From NCBI GenBank assembly GCA_002422045.1, contig DITG01000091.1, positions 1 to 24,362 of the forward strand: a stretch of 24,362 bases of DNA, in the 5' to 3' direction. This stretch comes from Acholeplasmataceae bacterium UBA6190 (GTDB lineage Bacteria; Bacillota_I; Bacilli_A; Acholeplasmatales; Acholeplasmataceae). Made by a program: the position numbers and the translations under genes. Below are positions 8,495 through 16,227 of the stretch, piece by piece. The notes below the pieces were generated by a model, which did not search any database, was not told the origin of the DNA, and saw nothing but the letters and a program-made list of their open reading frames with translations. Each line of letters begins with the position of its first letter. Positions within the stretch are counted from its first letter, which is position 1.

Positions 8495-9706
8495 TTATCG
8501 TGCTGCAAGTTTGACGATTTCGATGAAGATGTTTACCGCATTTTCCATTTGCTGGATGGATGCGAATTCCAAGCGTCCATGGAACTGATATCCACCTGTT
8601 CCAAGATTGGGACACAATAACCCCTGATAAGTCAGTCTTGCACCATCAGTACCTCCCCGAATCGCTTCAAAGAAAGGCGTAACACCGACATTCTTGATGG
8701 CTTGTTCGGCAAGATCGATGATGTGCATATGATTTTTGATGATTTCATACATGTTATAGTAGGTATCTTTGACAGTTAAAATGACTGCCTCATACCCGTA
8801 ACGCGCGTTCATATAATCTTTGATGGTTTCAAACTCATTTTTTTGAGTCGTGAATTTTTCCATGTCATGATTACGGATGATGTATTTCGAAGTCGCTTTT
8901 TCGACTTCGCCAGTCAATCCGGTCAGATGATTGAATCCTTCATACTTTTCGGTGTAGGCGGGATTTTTAAAGACAGGAAGCAGACTATGAAATTCCATCG
9001 CGAGATGTAAAGCGTTGATCATCTTGTTTTTTGCGGTGCCTGGATGAATGGATTTACCAACAAAGGAAACGACAGCAGAAGCGGCGTTGAAGTTTTCATA
9101 TTCGATGCCACCGACTTCGGAGCCATCTGCGGTATAAGCAAAGTCAGCCTTGAAGTAGTCGTAATTGAAATGATCCGCACCTTCGCCGATTTCTTCATCA
9201 GGTGTAAAGCAGATGAAGATATCGCCGTGTTTTTCTTTGGGGTTTGCAACAAAATATTCGGCAAGTTCCATGATTTCAGCGACACCGCATTTGTCATCGG
9301 CACCGAGCAAGGTGTTACCATCAGTGACAATGATATCTTGACCGATCACACGTTTGAGTGATGGGTATAATGCAGGTCCCATGGATAGTTTTTCGTTCAA
9401 GGTAATGACAGACCCATCGTAATTTTTGATGATTCTAGGGTTTACACCCGCACCAGGTGCATCCGGTGATGTGTCCACATGGGCGACAAAGCCAATGGCA
9501 GGAGCGCCTTCCGTATTCTTTTCAATCTTGGCATAGACATAGCCGTAATCATCGGTGAATGCGGGAAGCCCCAGTGCTTTGAGTTCGGTTTCCAGGAGTC
9601 TGGATAAGTTCTTTTGTTTTTCAGTGGAGGGATGTGTGCCAGAGTCGTGGTCTGACTGTGTGTCAATCTTCACATAGCGTAAAAAGCGTTCAATCAATCG
9701 ATTCAT
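8495..9706 (-). CDS. pepT: Peptidase T (tripeptide aminopeptidase, M20B)
   Basis: This cytoplasmic di-zinc exopeptidase removes the N-terminal residue from tripeptides. The 403-residue length fits PepT exactly. All metal-site motifs are present: VAHVDTSPD with H76 and D78, LLGADDKCG with bridging D137, TPDEEIGEG with the catalytic E171 and zinc ligand E172, YTADGS with D194, and GGYQFHG with H376. The dimerisation lid contains HPGTAKNKMINA (221-232), and the PepT-specific IRGGTDGARL is at 349-358. ATG 9706 is preceded by AGAAGG about 9 nt upstream. It is a single gene: the upstream neighbour is divergent and the downstream one convergent. An ATGATATCA element (9736-9744) could hold an extended -10 for it, but this is weak. 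It belongs with the M32 peptidase and TldD/E as part of peptide turnover. Confidence 0.96.
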   Translation of the reverse strand: MNRLIERFLRYVKIDTQSDHDSGTHPSTEKQKNLSRLLETELKALGLPAFTDDYGYVYAKIEKNTEGAPAIGFVAHVDTSPDAPGAGVNPRIIKNYDGSVITLNEKLSMGPALYPSLKRVIGQDIIVTDGNTLLGADDKCGVAEIMELAEYFVANPKEKHGDIFICFTPDEEIGEGADHFNYDYFKADFAYTADGSEVGGIEYENFNAASAVVSFVGKSIHPGTAKNKMINALHLAMEFHSLLPVFKNPAYTEKYEGFNHLTGLTGEVEKATSKYIIRNHDMEKFTTQKNEFETIKDYMNARYGYEAVILTVKDTYYNMYEIIKNHMHIIDLAEQAIKNVGVTPFFEAIRGGTDGARLTYQGLLCPNLGTGGYQFHGRLEFASIQQMENAVNIFIEIVKLAAR

Positions 9707-9791
9707 AGGGATGACCTTCTTTCATGTTTCATCTTATGATATCACAAAAAAAGGTGAAAAGATTGACGAAAGATACATGAAATTAAGTTTC

Positions 9792-9841
9792 AAATTGATT
9801 TTATTAAACAAAATTGCACTTTTTTGTTGACAAATCAATTT
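9792..9841. repeat. 10-bp inverted repeat spanning the -35 of the SHOCT/DUF2089 promoter
   Basis: AAATTGATTT (9792-9801) and its exact reverse complement AAATCAATTT (9832-9841) are separated by 30 bases. The right arm begins in the last base of the -35 hexamer and runs into the spacer, so a protein bound to both arms would cover the promoter. In an A+T-rich intergenic region chance is not excluded. Confidence 0.5.
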
Positions 9842-9855
9842 TAACTTCATATAAT
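9827..9855 (+). promoter_or_regulatory. Perfect-consensus sigma-A promoter
   Basis: TTGACA (9827-9832), a 17-bp spacer and TATAAT (9850-9855) match the vegetative consensus at all 12 positions. Transcription should begin near 9862, giving a leader of about 34 nt before the 117-residue protein gene. A promoter this strong for three small genes suggests high expression or tight repression. Confidence 0.85.
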
Positions 9856-9895
9856 TAAGGTGTAGATTAAAAAAATTAAGTAAGGTGTTTGAGAA

Positions 9896-10249
9896 ATGAC
9901 AAAAAATGAAGTCTTGAATCAATTGAAAGAAAAAACCATCAGTAAGAGACAAGCATACAAGCTGCTTTACTCAAAACCGAAGGAGAGAAAACCTAGACGC
10001 GCATCATTCGTCAAGCTCAGCGTCCGCATACCCGATGAGCGTTGGATATCGTTTTTCCTAGCCATCCTCTTCTTCCTGCCCATCCCCATTTTCATCTTCA
10101 AGATCTTCATCAAAGGCAATCGAAAGCTTGAAATCAGCGATCAGGTGGAAATTTCAGCGGAAGAGCTCATCCGTCTGATTGCCATCAGAGGTGCCAGTGT
10201 CTCAGTCAGAACTCATGACAAATTCAGAATCAATATCAGAACCATCTAG
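9896..10249 (+). CDS. Small single-pass membrane protein with SHOCT-like N terminus
   Basis: 117 residues. The N terminus, VLNQLKEKTISKRQAYKLL (6-24), is a SHOCT-like short helical motif. It is followed by a very basic linker (25-40), one hydrophobic segment (about 50-73, ISFFLAILFFLPIPIFIFKIF) and a charged C-terminal part ending in DKFRINIRTI. By the positive-inside rule the basic N-terminal part is probably cytoplasmic. The C-terminal block, ISAEELIRLI followed by a short beta-like ending, resembles the end of the soluble protein two genes downstream, so the two may be paralogues. ATG 9896 has AAGGTG 8 nt upstream. The stop TAG overlaps the ribosome binding site of the next gene, so translation is likely coupled. 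I do not know its function. Confidence 0.78.
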   Translation: MTKNEVLNQLKEKTISKRQAYKLLYSKPKERKPRRASFVKLSVRIPDERWISFFLAILFFLPIPIFIFKIFIKGNRKLEISDQVEISAEELIRLIAIRGASVSVRTHDKFRINIRTI

Positions 10250-10257
10250 GAGGCCAT

Positions 10258-10674
10258 ATGAAAGAAAGAAGTAAGACCAATCCAGTATTATCGATTTGCC
10301 CGGTATGCAAACATGATCTCAAGGTTGAAAGACTACACTGTGATCACTGTGAGACGTCCATCGAGGGGGCGTTTACACTCTCCAAGTTCAATTATCTCGA
10401 ACCTGAAAAACTCTACTTCATCGAAATCTTCGTGAAGAACAGAGGTAACATCAAAACCATCGAGAAAGAACTGAACATCAGTTATCCAACCGTTAAGAAA
10501 ATGTTAGACGAAGTCATTGTCGGACTCGGGTATTCACCAGATGCATATGATGAAGAACCTGAGAAGAAGGAAAAAGATGAACCTAAGTTTTCCAAGTCAT
10601 CCATCTTGGAAAAGATCGAAAAAGGCGAGCTGTCGGTCGTTCAAGCGATAGAGCTCTTAAAAAAACATAAATAG
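10258..10674 (+). CDS. DUF2089-family zinc-ribbon / HTH protein
   Basis: 138 residues with three parts. First is a zinc ribbon with C14, C17, C28 and C31 (CPVC and CDHC pairs). Second is a helix-turn-helix-like region (about 52-92), FVKNRGNIKTIEKELNISYPTVKKMLDE, typical of DUF2089, whose members are thought to bind DNA. Third, after an acidic-basic linker (about 96-110), is a SHOCT-like tail, ILEKIEKGELSVVQAIELLKK (116-136). ATG 10258 follows AGGAGG (10248-10253), which overlaps the previous stop. A role as transcriptional regulator of its own operon is an inference from the HTH; the family has no settled function. An alternative is an RNA-binding or adaptor role through the zinc ribbon. Confidence 0.85.
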   Translation: MKERSKTNPVLSICPVCKHDLKVERLHCDHCETSIEGAFTLSKFNYLEPEKLYFIEIFVKNRGNIKTIEKELNISYPTVKKMLDEVIVGLGYSPDAYDEEPEKKEKDEPKFSKSSILEKIEKGELSVVQAIELLKKHK

Positions 10675-10691
10675 AAAGGAAATCACATCAC

Positions 10692-11084
10692 ATGCCAAAA
10701 GACGCACTCAAAGAAGAACGCATGAAGATCCTAGATCTGCTTGCTAAAGGTGTCATCACCAGTGAAGACGCTGAAAAATTACTATCTGCCATGGATGGTG
10801 GATCACCAAAGACTGAAGATGTCGTTGTCGTACAGACAAACGGCAAGAAAGTACCTTTTCGGATGCTCAAGATTTTTGTTGATTCAGCCGATGGAGACGT
10901 TGTCAAAATTCAGATTCCGATTGAATTTGCCAAGTTACTCAAGTCTGGTAAGTTCAATGTCAATTTGGAAGATCAGGACATCGATATTGATGCCATCATC
11001 GAAATGATCAATGGCGGCGCTGTCGGAGAACTCGTGAACATCGAATCTGCAGATGGCGACATTGTCAGAATTGTAGTAGAATAG
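10692..11084 (+). CDS. Soluble SHOCT-like (YvlB-N type) protein
   Basis: 130 residues. The N-terminal motif, ILDLLAKGVITSEDAEKLLSAM (13-34), is the SHOCT-like/YvlB N-terminal helix pair found in envelope-stress and membrane-linked proteins of Bacillota. After a short linker comes a compact alpha/beta domain (about 57-130) with two similar strand motifs, FVDSADGDVVKIQIPI and IESADGDIVRIVVE, flanking IDIDAIIEMINGG. No signal peptide or membrane segment is visible. ATG 10692 has AAAGGAA upstream and lies 17 nt after the DUF2089 stop, so it is the third gene of the same operon. The pairing of a DUF2089 gene with a SHOCT-like gene is common in clostridia and bacilli, but its biological role is not established. 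It is acidic, unlike the basic first protein. Confidence 0.8.
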   Translation: MPKDALKEERMKILDLLAKGVITSEDAEKLLSAMDGGSPKTEDVVVVQTNGKKVPFRMLKIFVDSADGDVVKIQIPIEFAKLLKSGKFNVNLEDQDIDIDAIIEMINGGAVGELVNIESADGDIVRIVVE

Positions 11085-11110
11085 TAGTATCACTCAAAAG
11101 ATTATCATAT

Positions 11111-11146
11111 GTCAATGGAACGTCAATTGGGCGTTCCATTGACTTT
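11111..11146 (+). terminator. Strong hairpin after the SHOCT/DUF2089 cluster; terminator or attenuator
   Basis: GTCAATGGAACG (11111-11122) and its exact complement CGTTCCATTGAC (11132-11143) form a 12-bp stem with a 9-nt loop. Only TTTG follows, a poor U tract, so termination may be partial. No convincing promoter is seen between it and the exporter genes that start at 11191. Confidence 0.6.
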
Positions 11147-11190
11147 GAATGTCTACATCATCTTGTACACATGTTAGAAAAGAGGCAACC

Positions 11191-12969
11191 ATGCTATTAG
11201 GCAAACATTTTAGAAAATATTATCTGCAATACTCAGCATTTTTTATCGTTGGTATTGCAGTTTTGATTTATGTCGACTGGGTTCAGCTGGACATACCGAA
11301 GTATGTTGGTCAGATCATCGATACCTTGAAACAAGGAAATCCCGATCCTACGGTCATTGAAGGTTACATCTATGAAATCGGATTGCTTGCGATTGCGATC
11401 ACGATTGGCCGCTTTTTATGGCGGTATACGATTTTTGGCGCATCCAGAAGAATTGAATACAGACTGAGAAACGCCATGTTCTCACATGCAACAAAGTTAT
11501 CTCAAAGCTATTATAGCCAAGAGAAAGTCGGAGGGTTGATGACACTGTTCATCAATGATCTAGAAGCTGTCAGACAATCCTATGGTCCTGGTATCCTGAT
11601 GCTTGTCGATGGTTTATTCTTAGGTGGATTCGCGATTTATAGAATGGCGAACTTAAACGGTCAACTGACACTTTATGCATCGATTCCGATGGTCTTGCTC
11701 ACGATTGTCTTGGTCTTTATCCGTAAACGTATCACAGCAAGATTCAAAGAACGTCAGGAATCGTTTGAAAAGTTATCCGATTTCACTCAGGAAAACTTTT
11801 CAGGAATCACGGTCATCAAGGCATTCGTCAGAGAAATCAAGGAAGCGATGTTTTTCAGAAACAGAAACCTTGATTTATACGATAAGAACATCAAATTTGT
11901 GAAATACATCATCATCGTGAATATCGCAATCGGGATTGGCTTGAATATCGTGATTTTAATGATTGTTGCTTTAGGGAGCTGGCTTGTCATCAATCAGGCT
12001 TCTTCAGGCATGACTGCGGGTCAGTTAACCACATACTTATCTTATTTCTTCACCTTAATATGGCCAACCATGGCACTCTCAGGATTCATTAATATTCATA
12101 GCCAAGCCAAAGCTTCAGCAAGCCGTATTGAAAAATTCTTAGATTCACCGATTGATGTCCAAGACAAGATAGATGCAGAAACCGATCTGAACCTAAAAGG
12201 TAGCATTCAGGTCAGAAACTTATCCTTCCAATACCCGGATGGTGACAGACCTGTGCTGAAGAATGTCAGTTTCGACATCAAACAAGGCGAAATGGTCGGT
12301 ATCTTGGGTAGAACCGGTAGCGGGAAGTCTTCTTTGGTAGATTTATTCTTACGCATCTATAATTTGGAAGAAGATAGAGTCTTCATCGATGGCAAAGACA
12401 TCATGAAACTCACCACGCATTCAGTCAGAAACGCGATTGGTTATGTCCCACAGGATAATTTCTTGTTTTCCGATACCATCACCAACAACATCGGTTTTTC
12501 GATGCCAGAACCTACAGAAGACAAAGTCGTTGAATCGGCGAAGCTATCCGACGTCTATGACAACGTCATTGACTTCAAGGATGGTTTTGAAACCATGCTC
12601 GGTGAGCGTGGCGTCACCGTATCTGGCGGACAGAAACAAAGAATCAGTATCGCGAGAGCTTTAGCCAAAGATCCTGAAATCCTGATTCTAGATGATTCCG
12701 TCTCTGCGGTGGATACCAAGACCGAAGAAGCGATCATCAAGAATCTACACCGTGTCAGAAAAGGCAGAACCACCATTTTCATCGCACATCGTATCTCGAC
12801 AGTGAAGAAGATGGATAAGATTATTTTACTCGACCAAGGTGAATTGGTTGCCATCGGTACACATGCTGAACTGATGAAATCATCACCGTTATATAAAGAT
12901 ATGGTCAGACGTCAGCAACTCGAAAATCTTGTGCAAGGAGGTACGACTCATGAAGGACTTCAAGGATAA
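11191..12969 (+). CDS. Heterodimeric ABC exporter subunit with degenerate catalytic site (BmrC/TM287 type)
   Basis: A 592-residue fused exporter half: six membrane segments in about residues 1-315, then an ATPase domain. Motifs are Walker A GRTGSGKS (373-380), Q-loop VPQDNFLFSDT (Q421), signature VSGGQKQR (477-484), Walker B ILILDDS and the switch histidine H533. The residue after the Walker B aspartate is D502 and not the catalytic glutamate, the hallmark of the degenerate-site partner in heterodimeric multidrug exporters such as BmrC, LmrC and TM287. I chose ATG 11191, with AAAGAGG 5 nt upstream. The in-frame ATG at 11149 abuts the foot of the hairpin, lacks a ribosome binding site, and would add 14 residues unlike the family. 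It overlaps the next gene by 20 nt. Substrate is unknown; drugs, lipids or peptides are all possible. Confidence 0.92.
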   Translation: MLLGKHFRKYYLQYSAFFIVGIAVLIYVDWVQLDIPKYVGQIIDTLKQGNPDPTVIEGYIYEIGLLAIAITIGRFLWRYTIFGASRRIEYRLRNAMFSHATKLSQSYYSQEKVGGLMTLFINDLEAVRQSYGPGILMLVDGLFLGGFAIYRMANLNGQLTLYASIPMVLLTIVLVFIRKRITARFKERQESFEKLSDFTQENFSGITVIKAFVREIKEAMFFRNRNLDLYDKNIKFVKYIIIVNIAIGIGLNIVILMIVALGSWLVINQASSGMTAGQLTTYLSYFFTLIWPTMALSGFINIHSQAKASASRIEKFLDSPIDVQDKIDAETDLNLKGSIQVRNLSFQYPDGDRPVLKNVSFDIKQGEMVGILGRTGSGKSSLVDLFLRIYNLEEDRVFIDGKDIMKLTTHSVRNAIGYVPQDNFLFSDTITNNIGFSMPEPTEDKVVESAKLSDVYDNVIDFKDGFETMLGERGVTVSGGQKQRISIARALAKDPEILILDDSVSAVDTKTEEAIIKNLHRVRKGRTTIFIAHRISTVKKMDKIILLDQGELVAIGTHAELMKSSPLYKDMVRRQQLENLVQGGTTHEGLQG

Positions 12970-14767
12970 CACAAGAGAGCGTAAAGATAGTGATGTCATC
13001 AGACGACTGCTTTCTTACATGAAGCCTTTCAGGAAGGAATTTGTCCTGATCGTGATTTTCATGTTTGTCGGACTCGGCATTCAGTTACTCCCTCCATTTT
13101 TGATCGGACGTACGGTGGATATTGTCGGATCTGACATTTTAACCCGTGCTGAAAAGATTGAATTTGTCGTCATGCTCTCGATATTCTTCATCATTGCCCT
13201 CACTGTGGGTAATGTCGTTCAGTATATTCAAAGCGTCATGCTTCAGAAAGTCGGACAGAAAACTGTCGTGACACTGAGAGATGAAGTCTTCAATCACATT
13301 GAACATTTGGCCATCGGACAAATCAATCAGGTGCCTGTCGGAAAACTGGTGACCCGTGTCACCAATGATACGAATACCATTTCCGAAATGTACACCAACG
13401 TCTTACTCAATCTCGTGAAAAACGTACTCCATCTGTTTGCGATACTCGTGGTCATCACGATCATGAGCCCGAAACTGACGGTTTATGTATTAGCAGTTGT
13501 TCCATTTGTACTCCTTGCCACCTATTTATTCAGAAAGTTCTCTAGAGCAAGTTACAGAAGAGTCCGTGCCAATGTCTCAGAAGTGAACGCATTTCTTTCA
13601 GAAAACTTATCAGGCATGAAAGTCACTCAAATCTTCAACCAGGAAGACAAGAAGAGAAAAGAATTCAAGAAACACTCAGGTAAACTCAAACAAAGCTATA
13701 TTCAAGAAATCCTAGTGTTCGGAATTTACAGACCTACCATTTATTTCCTTTCGATGGTTGGTGCGGTCCTTGTCTTATACATGGGTTATCAGGAAGTCAT
13801 CGCCGGAATCATTACCTTCGGTATGCTCTTCACTTACTATGCTTATGTCGGTGATTTCTTTGAACCGATTCAGCAATTGGCAGAACAATTCAATTCACTG
13901 CAAAGTGCGTTCGCATCCGCCGAAAAAGTCTTTGATGTCTTGGATACCAAGCCTGAGATCACAGACCGTGAAGATGCTATTGAACTCGAATCATTTACAG
14001 GTAATATCGAATTTAAAGATGTCTGGTTCTCCTATATTCCAAACGAATGGGTGTTAAGAGGTGTCAGTTTCAAGGTCAATCCAGGTGATACGGTGGCGTT
14101 TGTCGGAGCGACCGGATCAGGTAAGACCACGATTTTGTCACTGATTGTCAGAAATTATGAAATTCAAAAAGGTGAAATCCTGATTGATGGCATCAACATC
14201 CAAAACATCAAACGTTCAAGTCTGAGACGTCACATCGGACAAATGTTACAGGATGTCTTCTTATTTTCTGGAACAATCAAAGATAACATCACACTCCGTG
14301 ATGATGAAGTGACACTTGAAGAAGTGAAGAGAGCATCCGTTTATGTCGGTGCCAATACATTCATCGATAAACTGCCGGATACCTATGAGCATGTCGTCCT
14401 GGAACGTGGCAATAACTTCTCCTCCGGACAACGTCAGCTGATCAGCTTTGCCAGAGCGATCGTCTACAAACCATCCCTGATGATCCTCGATGAAGCAACC
14501 GCCAATATCGACAGTGAAACCGAAGAACTTATCCAAGAATCACTTGAAAAAATGATGAACATCTCCACGATGCTGATTGTCGCGCACAGATTATCGACCA
14601 TTCAGCATGCCGATCAGATCATCGTCATGCAAAAAGGCGAAATCAAGGAAGAAGGTTCCCATCAGGAACTCCTCAAACAAAAAGGTTTATACTACAATCT
14701 TTACCAGTTACAGTATGATGAGAAAGAAAATGCACAACCCGTATTATCGACTGCAAATGCATCATGA
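12950..14767 (+). CDS. Heterodimeric ABC exporter subunit with consensus catalytic site (BmrD/TM288 type)
   Basis: A 605-residue exporter half with six membrane segments (about 1-320) and an ATPase domain with Walker A GATGSGKTT (386-394), Q434, signature FSSGQRQ (490-496), Walker B LMILDEA with catalytic E515, and switch H546. The SSGQRQ signature combined with an intact glutamate is the pattern of the BmrD/LmrD/TM288 partner, so this and the upstream subunit should assemble as an asymmetric heterodimer. ATG 12950 follows AAGGAGG (12935-12941) at 8 nt and starts inside the upstream gene, in another frame, which indicates translational coupling. The earlier in-frame TTG (12929) precedes this ribosome binding site and was rejected. 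The pair exports substrate from the cytoplasm using ATP; the substrate is not inferable. Confidence 0.93.
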   Translation: MKDFKDNTRERKDSDVIRRLLSYMKPFRKEFVLIVIFMFVGLGIQLLPPFLIGRTVDIVGSDILTRAEKIEFVVMLSIFFIIALTVGNVVQYIQSVMLQKVGQKTVVTLRDEVFNHIEHLAIGQINQVPVGKLVTRVTNDTNTISEMYTNVLLNLVKNVLHLFAILVVITIMSPKLTVYVLAVVPFVLLATYLFRKFSRASYRRVRANVSEVNAFLSENLSGMKVTQIFNQEDKKRKEFKKHSGKLKQSYIQEILVFGIYRPTIYFLSMVGAVLVLYMGYQEVIAGIITFGMLFTYYAYVGDFFEPIQQLAEQFNSLQSAFASAEKVFDVLDTKPEITDREDAIELESFTGNIEFKDVWFSYIPNEWVLRGVSFKVNPGDTVAFVGATGSGKTTILSLIVRNYEIQKGEILIDGINIQNIKRSSLRRHIGQMLQDVFLFSGTIKDNITLRDDEVTLEEVKRASVYVGANTFIDKLPDTYEHVVLERGNNFSSGQRQLISFARAIVYKPSLMILDEATANIDSETEELIQESLEKMMNISTMLIVAHRLSTIQHADQIIVMQKGEIKEEGSHQELLKQKGLYYNLYQLQYDEKENAQPVLSTANAS

Positions 14768-14788
14768 TTCACACAATCTTGGATTTTC

Positions 14789-14817
14789 TTGAATGGTGAG
14801 CAGTCTTACGATAAAAT
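14789..14817 (+). promoter_or_regulatory. Candidate promoter for tldD-tldE
   Basis: TTGAAT (14789-14794), a 17-bp spacer and TAAAAT (14812-14817) lie 24 nt upstream of the tldD ATG. This separates tldD-tldE from the exporter genes, although no terminator is seen between them. Confidence 0.6.
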
Positions 14818-14841
14818 AAGAACAAGAAACGAGGTATCGAT

Positions 14842-16227
14842 ATGCTAGAAAAGAAGAAATTACAAGCATTGCTTGAAGCAGCGTTACATACTGGCGCTGA
14901 CTTCGCAGAAATCTTTATAGAAGACAACCAGTCTTCTGTTGTCCGTGTCATGAATGGTGAAGTCACATCCGTTGACCGCGGCAACGTCTTCGGTGCAGGC
15001 ATCAGACTCATTCAAGAATTGGATGAAGTGTACGGTTTCACCAATGATGTCTCTGATGATTCACTTCAGACACTCGTCAACAATCTATCGGCATCATTTT
15101 CGGGTCCTTTGCACAAAGCGAAACCCCTTGGGAAAGCAAAACCTTATCAAGATCTGATCAAGCGTCCGATGGATCAAGTGCCTATGGCAGAAAAAGCAGC
15201 TAAACTTCAGGAACTCTCGAATATCATGAAAGCTCATGATCCAAGAATCGTTCAAGCCATGACACAACTCGTTGAAAACAGACAAAAGGTACTCGTCTGC
15301 AACACAGAAGGTATTTATCAATATGACGTGAGAACCTATACCAGAGTCATCATGATGGCAGCATCCATGGACAAAGGTCAGATGCAACAAGCTTATGAAG
15401 GACCAGGGCGTTACATGGGTTTTGAAATTTTTGATGAACTCGATTTCAAGGCACTTGCCAAAGAAGTTGCAGTGTCATCGATCACACTCCTTACCGCAGA
15501 AGACATGGTTCCACAAGTGATGCCAGTCGTGCTGCATAACGCCTTTGGAGGCGTCATTTTCCATGAAGCATGCGGACATCCGCTTGAAGCGACTGCGGTT
15601 GCCAAGGGCTTGTCTCCATTTGTCGGAAAACTCGGTGAAAAAGTGGGCAGTGACATCGTCACCGCTTATGATGACGGCGATGTGGAAGGTGCATGGGGCA
15701 GATTATCATTTGACGATGAAGGCATGAAGACTCAGAAGAATCTCTTGATCGAAAACGGAGTGCTCAAAGGCTATCTGATCGATTACAGAAACGCACGGAA
15801 GATGAAGATGGATCCAACAGGGTCTGGCAGAAGACAATCCTATAAGTTCTCGCCGACTTCCCGTATGAATTCAACCTATATCGCACCAGGCAAAGATAAG
15901 TTCGAAGATATCATCAAAGATACGAAATACGGTTTGTTTGCCAAAAAACTCGGTGGTGGAACCGTCGTTCCAGCAACCGGAGAATTCAATTTCGCAGTCA
16001 TGGAAGGTTACATGATCGAAGATGGCAAACTGACAAGACCTGTCCGTGGTGCAATGCTCATCGGACACGGGAAAGATGTATTATTCAAGATTGACAAGGT
16101 TGCAGACAACCTAGAATTCGGCCAAGGCATGTGCGGATCACTATCCGGTAGCATTCCCGTCGATGTCGGTCAACCCACCATCAGAGTCTCATCGATGACT
16201 GTTGGCGGCGCAGGAGGACAAAAATAA
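14842..16227 (+). CDS. tldD: TldD, metalloprotease subunit of the TldD/TldE complex
   Basis: A 461-residue TldD of typical length. The N-terminal regulatory domain (about 1-220) is followed by the catalytic domain. The zinc site is HEACGHPLE (241-249, the TldD HExxxH motif), and the third ligand is the cysteine in GQGMCGSLSG (C431). Conserved DPTGSGRRQSYK (324-335) and the glycine-rich C terminus are also present. In known bacteria the TldD/TldE heterodimer cleaves unfolded peptides in a central cavity and matures microcin B17 or degrades CcdA-type antitoxins; no precursor peptide or toxin gene is visible nearby, so here it is probably general peptide turnover. ATG 14842 follows GAGG. Its stop overlaps the tldE start (TAATG), so expression is coupled. 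Confidence 0.96.
   Translation: MLEKKKLQALLEAALHTGADFAEIFIEDNQSSVVRVMNGEVTSVDRGNVFGAGIRLIQELDEVYGFTNDVSDDSLQTLVNNLSASFSGPLHKAKPLGKAKPYQDLIKRPMDQVPMAEKAAKLQELSNIMKAHDPRIVQAMTQLVENRQKVLVCNTEGIYQYDVRTYTRVIMMAASMDKGQMQQAYEGPGRYMGFEIFDELDFKALAKEVAVSSITLLTAEDMVPQVMPVVLHNAFGGVIFHEACGHPLEATAVAKGLSPFVGKLGEKVGSDIVTAYDDGDVEGAWGRLSFDDEGMKTQKNLLIENGVLKGYLIDYRNARKMKMDPTGSGRRQSYKFSPTSRMNSTYIAPGKDKFEDIIKDTKYGLFAKKLGGGTVVPATGEFNFAVMEGYMIEDGKLTRPVRGAMLIGHGKDVLFKIDKVADNLEFGQGMCGSLSGSIPVDVGQPTIRVSSMTVGGAGGQK

Noticed and set aside
9734..9952. 72-residue minus-strand frame between pepT and the small-protein cluster
   Set aside because: It covers the consensus promoter and A+T-rich DNA, overlaps the first small gene, and gives a low-complexity F/L/N/K-rich peptide without a ribosome binding site.
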